28,828 bases of DNA from an uncultured Chloroflexota bacterium (GTDB lineage Bacteria; Chloroflexota; Anaerolineae; Aggregatilineales; Phototrophicaceae): contig CALJKV010000048.1 of NCBI GenBank assembly GCA_937974245.1, forward strand, positions 1-28,828, read 5' to 3'. Shown piece by piece: positions 23,987 to 28,828 of this stretch (the first letter of the stretch is position 1; each line of letters begins with the position of its first letter). A program made the translations under genes and the position numbers. The notes under the pieces are model-generated. The model ran no database searches and was not told the origin of the DNA. It saw only the letters and a list, made by a program, of their open reading frames with translations.

Positions 23987-24940
23987 ATGTATCGTGATAC
24001 CTCTATCGCTGTTGTGGTGCCGTGTTATAACGAAGAACTGTTAATAACACGGGTGATGGATACCATGCCGGATTACGTAGATCGAATCTATGTTGTGGAT
24101 GACCGCAGCAAGGATCGCACGGTTGAAATCGTGGAAGACTATATTCAACAGCACCAGCCCAGCCGTGTGACGCTCATTGTGCATGAAGTAAATCAGGGTG
24201 TTGGCGGCGCGATCATCACCGGCTATCGGCGTGCTTATAGCGATGATATGGCGGTGGTAGCGGTAATGGCTGGGGATGCGCAAATGGACCCCGACGACCT
24301 GGAAGTGATTATCGCACCGGTGGTCGCCGGCGAGGCTGATTACACCAAGGGCAACCGGCTGGCGACCGGTGAAGCCTGGAATCAGATACCACGTGTTCGT
24401 TACCTCGGTAATGTGCTGCTCTCGCTGATGACCAAAATCGCTTCAGGTTACTGGCATATCTTTGACTCGCAGACCGGCTATACCGCGATTTCCCGCAAGG
24501 CGATAGCAACGTTAAATTGGGATAAGTTGTGGAAGCGCTATGGCTATCCCAATCATCTTCTGATTATGCTCAACATTCACAATTTTGCGGTGCGCGATGT
24601 GCCGGTAAAACCCGTATACAACGTGGGCGAGAAAAGCGGCATACGCATCTGGCGGGTAATCCCGACGATTTCTTTGCTGCTGCTACGCGGTTTTCTCACC
24701 CGTCTGTTCGAAAAATTCGTGGTGCGGGATGCCCATCCCCTGGTTTTGTTTTACATTGTTGGCACGCTGAGTTTTATCCCCGGTTTTCTGCTCGGTGTGT
24801 ATCTGGTACTGTACCGCATCGTTGCCGGCCCGGTTGCACCCACATCGGCCTTGTTCGCCATGTTTCTCATTATGTTCGGACTCAACTTCCTAATGTTCGC
24901 CCTGTGGTTCGATATGGATGCGAACCGGCATTTGCGCTGA
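23987..24940 (+). CDS. Family 2 glycosyltransferase with C-terminal membrane helices
   Basis: About 317 residues. The GT-A domain fills the first 220: VVVPCYNEE at 9-17, a DDRSKDRT nucleotide-sugar motif near 39-46, and a metal-binding region GDAQMDPDD near 96-104. Two hydrophobic segments follow (about 246-270 and 282-303), as in DPM1/GtrB-like enzymes that load sugars onto polyprenyl phosphate. Likely role: a glycosyl donor or surface glycan enzyme at the inner membrane face; donor and acceptor are unknown. AGGAG lies ten bases before ATG 23987 and only four before an in-frame GTG at 23981, so the ATG is slightly preferred. It is divergent from the DUF354 gene across about 120 bp. Confidence 0.88.
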   Translation: MYRDTSIAVVVPCYNEELLITRVMDTMPDYVDRIYVVDDRSKDRTVEIVEDYIQQHQPSRVTLIVHEVNQGVGGAIITGYRRAYSDDMAVVAVMAGDAQMDPDDLEVIIAPVVAGEADYTKGNRLATGEAWNQIPRVRYLGNVLLSLMTKIASGYWHIFDSQTGYTAISRKAIATLNWDKLWKRYGYPNHLLIMLNIHNFAVRDVPVKPVYNVGEKSGIRIWRVIPTISLLLLRGFLTRLFEKFVVRDAHPLVLFYIVGTLSFIPGFLLGVYLVLYRIVAGPVAPTSALFAMFLIMFGLNFLMFALWFDMDANRHLR

Positions 24941-24949
24941 TGCAATCGA

Positions 24950-24983
24950 GACCAGTGGGTCTTACCGCCCATTGGTCTATTTT
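24950..24983 (+). terminator. Terminator overlapping the stop codon of the convergent gene
   Basis: GACCAGTGGG pairs with CCCATTGGTC (one G-U) around an eight-base loop and is followed by TATTTT on the plus strand, ten bases after the glycosyltransferase stop. The second arm and tail run into the stop codon of the TspO-like gene on the other strand (24977-24979). Confidence 0.7.
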
Positions 24984-25756
24984 GATGTGGCTCGTATTGC
25001 CTTGTTTCCCCGATTTAGCCACAACGCGGCGACAAGTGCCACCAGCACCAGCCCCACCATGACACCAGCCGTGGCTGCTACCACCGGGATCGCGGCTTGC
25101 TTCACAAAGATTCCCATGAGCGCCCACACAATCACGGCGGTATAAGCGATGTCTCTCCGGGTAACAATCATCGTTACTGTGATTCCCGCCGCAACCACCA
25201 GCATGATAACCGTCCATACCTCACCAGAGATGCCGAATCCGTCCCAGTTAGCGGTATAGAGCACATACGATGCATTGGCGACGGTGGCGACGGTAATCCA
25301 CCCCAGGTAAACGCTGAAGGGAATGTGTGTCAGCCACGTTCCAGCGGTGTTCAGCTTTTCCCGTCCGATTTCAAGGCGTATATAGACCACAATGAGCGCA
25401 ACCAGCAGGACGATCATTGCTATCATACTCAGTGGAAACTGCTCGTAGTGAAACAGGAACAACCAGGTGAGATTGGCGACACAGCTCACGGCGAACCAGT
25501 ACCCAATCCGTCGTAGTCGCGGGTTTTCCCGCTGCGAAGGTAGTGCCTGGTAGATTCCGAAGGCGATCAATAATGTGTAGATGAGACCCCAGATGCCAAA
25601 TACATAATTGGCCGGGACAAACAGGATTGGCACTCGGTTGGCGATTTCGGCGCTGGTCTGGCCGTTCAACGGCAGTGCTGTTGCCAGGAAGTTGACGACC
25701 AACGCGGCAACCAGAGCGACCACATTGACAATTTGACGGGTAATATCACGATTCAT
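24977..25756 (-). CDS. TspO/MBR-like tryptophan-rich membrane protein, long form
   Basis: 259 residues from ATG 25756, where GGAG lies close upstream; an earlier in-frame ATG at 25819 would add a hydrophilic tail of 21 residues that overlaps the preceding remnant. About eight hydrophobic segments are visible, and tryptophans recur in them. The block PANYVFGIWGLIYTLLI resembles the TspO/CrtK pattern, though classical TspO has about 160 residues and five helices; longer relatives are usually annotated as tryptophan-rich sensory proteins. TspO proteins bind porphyrins and respond to light or oxygen stress. Its place behind a carotenoid desaturase and a photolyase fits that theme, but ligand and function here are inference. 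Confidence 0.7.
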   Translation of the reverse strand: MNRDITRQIVNVVALVAALVVNFLATALPLNGQTSAEIANRVPILFVPANYVFGIWGLIYTLLIAFGIYQALPSQRENPRLRRIGYWFAVSCVANLTWLFLFHYEQFPLSMIAMIVLLVALIVVYIRLEIGREKLNTAGTWLTHIPFSVYLGWITVATVANASYVLYTANWDGFGISGEVWTVIMLVVAAGITVTMIVTRRDIAYTAVIVWALMGIFVKQAAIPVVAATAGVMVGLVLVALVAALWLNRGNKAIRATSK

Positions 25757-25802
25757 GATCTCCACACTCCAAATAGATGGTTTTTCAAACCAAACATGAC
25801 AG

Positions 25803-25970
25803 TTAATTGCTATACACACTTACCAAAAACGCCAGCAAATCTTCACTGAACTGTTCTGGCGCTTCGTCCTGTGTCAGATCATCTAGCTCGAAACCGCCAG
25901 CTGGATCGGCATAATCCCTGCCTTGTGCGGCGGCAGATATGCCGGGGATTGCGTCTAAAATAAGCACAAA
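25803..25970 (-). pseudogene. Possible remnant of an alpha/beta-hydrolase C-terminus
   Basis: The minus strand is open for 55 codons with a protein-like composition but no upstream body and only a GTG as possible start. It ends with PEQFSEDLLAFL, which resembles the tail DFNRDLLTFL of the intact hydrolase just upstream, and about 20 of 30 bases match between the two tails. It could be the end of a decayed tandem duplicate. A small genuine gene starting at GTG near 25967 is the alternative. Confidence 0.35.
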
Positions 25971-26004
25971 TTACAGGCGTATGATACGAATTTTTATTTT
26001 GTCG

Positions 26005-27027
26005 TTATTCCCCCATCGTCAAAAAGGTGAGTAAATCACGATTGAAGTCGGTAGCGGCCTCTTCCTGCGGGAGGTGGCCGACCTGTGGGTACACATACCA
26101 GGCGGAATCGGGCAGCAGTTCCCGAAGTCGCTCCCCAACTGCCAGCGGCACCCAGGTATCTTCCTCGCCCCAGGCGATCATCACAGGGACGGAAATCGTC
26201 GCGATTTGTTCCGCAGTCAGCGGATCGCTTGTCAGGCTGGTCATGCGTAATTGATTCAACAGGGCTTCATCCCAACCGATTACCCTTAGTTGGCGCTGGT
26301 AGCCTTCGGCAACTTCGGGAGTTATGAAGGCCGGATCATAATAGGCTGACTGTAAAATGTTGGTGGCGAACTCCGGCCTGACAAAGGCGCGTACAACGAT
26401 TTGCGCCCAACGTCCTGCTGGTGGAAAGTCTAATAAGGATGGGACAAACGATGGAAGACCCATCGCGCCGCCAACTCGCGACCTTGTACCCTCACTACTG
26501 TTACTTTCAGGCAGGTAATCATCGGTTGGACGCAGCGCCGCCGAAACCAATACCAGTTTACTTACCCGTTTTGGGTATAGTACTGCGAAGTAGCCCGCTA
26601 CTCCGCCGCCCTGGCTCTGCCCGACGAGTATTGCTCGCTTGATTTCTAGCGCATCCATCACATGGGCGGTAAATTCCGCCAGAGCGGCACTTGAATAGGG
26701 GATATTCGCTCCGGTTTTTGCTGAGAGGCCATACGGCGGACGGTCAAAAGCAATGGCACGAAACCCCGCTTCCGCCAGTAAATCTATGTTTTCGCGCCAG
26801 GTGAAGGTGGATGCGCCCCAGCCATGCAGTAACAGCACTGGTTCACCATCTTCAGGCCCACGCGCCATTACATACGTTTGTAGTCCGTCTACGTCAATAA
26901 AGAAGCCGTCCGCGTCTGCCAGGGTTGCGGCTTCCACGCCCGATGGCGGCAGTGGAATCAGAAACGGCAGGAATAGCAGCAACAGAATCCCATACACAAC
27001 AACATGAAAACCATGACGTCGGATCAT
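26005..27027 (-). CDS. Membrane-anchored alpha/beta hydrolase
   Basis: 340 residues. An N-terminal hydrophobic segment (about 8-27) suggests export or membrane anchoring. The alpha/beta-hydrolase core follows with HGWGAST (oxyanion region), nucleophile Ser138 in GQSQGG, Asp290 in GEEDTWVP and His318 in VGHLPQ, so the triad is complete. A cap region lies between about 165 and 250. The substrate is unknown; esterase, lipase or epoxide-hydrolase-like activity are all possible. Its start overlaps the photolyase stop as ATGA, so it should be translationally coupled to the photolyase and belong to the carotenoid/photolyase operon. Confidence 0.88.
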   Translation of the reverse strand: MIRRHGFHVVVYGILLLLFLPFLIPLPPSGVEAATLADADGFFIDVDGLQTYVMARGPEDGEPVLLLHGWGASTFTWRENIDLLAEAGFRAIAFDRPPYGLSAKTGANIPYSSAALAEFTAHVMDALEIKRAILVGQSQGGGVAGYFAVLYPKRVSKLVLVSAALRPTDDYLPESNSSEGTRSRVGGAMGLPSFVPSLLDFPPAGRWAQIVVRAFVRPEFATNILQSAYYDPAFITPEVAEGYQRQLRVIGWDEALLNQLRMTSLTSDPLTAEQIATISVPVMIAWGEEDTWVPLAVGERLRELLPDSAWYVYPQVGHLPQEEAATDFNRDLLTFLTMGE

Positions 27028-28445
27028 ATACGCTCCTTCGCAGCTTTGAATACTTCTATTGTACGGGCTGCGGCGGCGGAATGGTCAATGATTGGTGCAG
27101 GATAGCCAGATGGCGGTGTGTCCATCTTCCATGGGGCATGAATAAACGTATCTGGCACGGCATCGAGTTCGGGAAGCCAGCGCCGGATATAGCGTCCCTC
27201 AGGGTCGAATTTGCGTGATTGCAGTACCGGGTTGAAAACGCGGAAATATGGTTGGGCATCGGTGCCTGTTCCAGCTGTCCACTGCCAACCGCCATTATTT
27301 GCCGCCGGGTCACCATCAATCAGCCACTGCATGAAAAAATGTTCCCCTTCCCGCCAATTGATGAGCAGATCTTTGGTCAGGAAACTAGCCGTGATCATCC
27401 GGGCGCGGTTGGGGATCCAGCCCATCTCGGTAAGCTGGCGCATCGCAGCATCCACCACTGGGTAGCCGGTGCGTCCTTCCTGCCAGGCCGCCAGATCTTC
27501 TGTTGCATCGCACCACTCAACTCGGTCATACTCAGCCCGAAAGCTGCGCCTCAAAACATGCGGAAAGTGGTACAGGATGTGTGTATAGAATTCTCGCCAT
27601 ACCAATTCACTCACCCATGTCTCCACTGACGTGTGAGCCGTAGAGTCCGGCGCATGTGTCCAGGCCTCTCGCGTCACCCAGTAGGCGCGGCGTGGCGAGA
27701 GCAGGCCAAATCGCAAATAGGGCGATAGGAACGACGAACCTGACAATGTGTCGTCGGCGTGGTTAGTGGCCAGCACGTTGCGCCCTTCGCTGTAAGTGAA
27801 CAACCGCTGCGCCGCAAAATCCGTCAACCGTCGAGCGGCCTCCGCCTCACTGACAACGGGCAGGGCGATAGCAGGGGAGTGGCCGAAATCAGCAAGTGAT
27901 GGGACTGGCTGTGTATCTATTCCCTGTAGGGTATGAAATGTGCCGGATGCCCGTTCCATAAAACGCGACCTAGCGATAGTCAACCACTTCTTTTTGAAGG
28001 GAGTAAAGATAGTGTAGGGGGTGCCATCATCTTTCAGCACATCTCCCGGCGCGACTATCAGCGCGTCGTCGAAACTGTGAACCGGGATTTCCAGGATTTC
28101 AGAGACACATTTGTCACGCTTCATCGCGTAGGGGGTGTAATCCCGGTTGAAGAACAGGGCGGCAGCATTTACTTCCTGAGCGAATTTCAGGAGTATGCGC
28201 TCTGGTTTACCCTGGAATATCATCAGGCGGCTGCCCTCTTTCTGTAGCGAGGTTTCCAGCGCGACCAGCGCCCTGAGCATGAACTCCAATCGTGATGCAC
28301 CGGCATAGCGCCCGTTGACCAGAGCTGGGTCAATGATGAACAGGGGAATCACTCTCTTGCCTGATTCCAGCGCCGCGTTCAGCGCAGTATTATCTGTCAG
28401 GCGCAAATCCCGGCGAAACCAGTGGATAACCGGCTGCATGGTCAT
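27024..28445 (-). CDS. phr: Deoxyribodipyrimidine photolyase (CPD, class I type)
   Basis: 473 residues, the usual class I length. The N-terminal alpha/beta antenna domain begins with HWFRRDLRLTDNTAL, and the C-terminal FAD domain has the family signatures TGYPVVDAAMRQL, NRARMITASFL, NGGWQW, and GTDAQPYFRVFNP. It uses blue light and FADH- to split cyclobutane pyrimidine dimers in DNA; the antenna cofactor cannot be told from sequence by eye. A 6-4 photolyase or cryptochrome is less likely given these motifs. The ATG at 28445 overlaps the upstream desaturase stop (ATGA), and a second ATG lies two codons further in. The linkage to a carotenoid gene is common in light-protection clusters. Confidence 0.95.
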   Translation of the reverse strand: MTMQPVIHWFRRDLRLTDNTALNAALESGKRVIPLFIIDPALVNGRYAGASRLEFMLRALVALETSLQKEGSRLMIFQGKPERILLKFAQEVNAAALFFNRDYTPYAMKRDKCVSEILEIPVHSFDDALIVAPGDVLKDDGTPYTIFTPFKKKWLTIARSRFMERASGTFHTLQGIDTQPVPSLADFGHSPAIALPVVSEAEAARRLTDFAAQRLFTYSEGRNVLATNHADDTLSGSSFLSPYLRFGLLSPRRAYWVTREAWTHAPDSTAHTSVETWVSELVWREFYTHILYHFPHVLRRSFRAEYDRVEWCDATEDLAAWQEGRTGYPVVDAAMRQLTEMGWIPNRARMITASFLTKDLLINWREGEHFFMQWLIDGDPAANNGGWQWTAGTGTDAQPYFRVFNPVLQSRKFDPEGRYIRRWLPELDAVPDTFIHAPWKMDTPPSGYPAPIIDHSAAAARTIEVFKAAKERI

Positions 28446-28828
28446 GGCCTTGGCGATTCCGAAACAGACTGAAAGTGCGGAGAAACAGCGCGGTGGGGAT
28501 AGCTGCGCTGCACGTCACGTGCTACTCGCAGCGCACCCAGCATCACCCCGGCGGTAGATTGACCTGGGAAGATCGAGTCCCCCACCAATCGCAGATTTGG
28601 AATGCCGGTCAATGGTCCGCGTGCCGCGAACAGGGAACGCATCGGGAAGCCGCCAACCATCCCCAGATGGCGACGTGTGAATGTGTTGTATGTTACTGGT
28701 GTGCCGGGTAACAGTAAGTCAATCCGTTCCCGGAAACCAGGAAACGCCCGCTCAATCCCGGAGAGAATTCGCTCTATATAACCAATGGTGCAAGTCATAA
28801 CGAGAACTCGGCAATACTGAGTGTGAAG
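28442..28828 (-). CDS. CrtI/CrtD-like carotenoid desaturase, C-terminal part only
   Basis: Partial: the frame is open to the window edge, so only the last 128 codons are visible and the ATG at 28798 is internal. The segment GYIERILSGIERAFPGF, then FTRRHLGMVGGFP, then NLRLVGDSIFPGQSTAG matches the C-terminal FAD-binding end of phytoene-desaturase-like NAD(P)/FAD oxidoreductases. These enzymes desaturate or isomerise carotenoids at the membrane; which step cannot be decided without the N-terminus. The stop overlaps the photolyase start by four bases, indicating translational coupling in a light-protection operon. Confidence 0.8.
   Translation of the reverse strand, partial: LHTQYCRVLVMTCTIGYIERILSGIERAFPGFRERIDLLLPGTPVTYNTFTRRHLGMVGGFPMRSLFAARGPLTGIPNLRLVGDSIFPGQSTAGVMLGALRVARDVQRSYPHRAVSPHFQSVSESPRP

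Overview
The window is a 28.8 kb piece of a bacterial chromosome, about half G+C by eye and densely coded on both strands, with no rRNA, tRNA, CRISPR array, transposase or phage gene that I could see. The mix of genes (a zinc-ribbon/FHA protein, a pyruvate:ferredoxin oxidoreductase followed by a dihydroorotate-dehydrogenase-like protein, a DUF354 glycosyltransferase-like protein, a CrtI-type desaturase coupled to a photolyase, and a long TspO-like protein) reminds me of Chloroflexota, perhaps Anaerolineae-related. That assignment is inference from gene style and is not proven by a marker gene.

Layout. Positions 1-359 are non-coding but rich in small hairpins. A zinc-ribbon/FHA gene (minus) diverges from a homodimer-type ABC exporter (plus) across a regulatory region that carries a helically phased CGAA repeat and a perfect 20-bp palindrome. 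Directly behind the exporter, 15 bp away and with a good ribosome binding site, lies an AT-rich gene whose N-terminus and C-terminal R-x4-H motif match ApeA, a single-protein HEPN anti-phage system. It is the best candidate for a horizontally acquired defence gene here. An EamA transporter and a ROK sugar kinase follow, and these converge on glgB (glycogen branching enzyme). Further on the minus strand are a small membrane protein and a secreted tandem esterase whose first domain has lost its catalytic Ser and His.

The central block is metabolic: glutamate dehydrogenase, then pyruvate:ferredoxin (flavodoxin) oxidoreductase (nifJ) and a DHOD-like flavoprotein, all plus strand, closed by a strong intrinsic terminator at 18131-18154. 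Next on the minus strand is a drug-efflux unit: a MarR regulator with a palindromic operator over its own promoter, then two ABC half-transporters. Their motifs (Asp for Glu after Walker B, Gln for the switch His, LSQGQ in the partner) predict a heterodimer with one degenerate ATP site, as in TM287/288. A DUF354 protein (minus) and a GT2 glycosyltransferase (plus) are divergently arranged, suggesting cell-surface glycan or lipid-linked sugar synthesis.

The last 4 kb on the minus strand is a light and oxidative-stress cluster. The C-terminal part of a CrtI/CrtD-like carotenoid desaturase overlaps a photolyase by ATGA. The photolyase overlaps a membrane-anchored alpha/beta hydrolase by another ATGA, and after a 248-bp gap that holds what looks like a decayed hydrolase tail comes a long TspO/MBR-like protein. 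Starts were refined where ribosome binding sites allow: TTG at 4913, GTG at 5825, ATG at 13428, ATG at 23987 and ATG at 25756.
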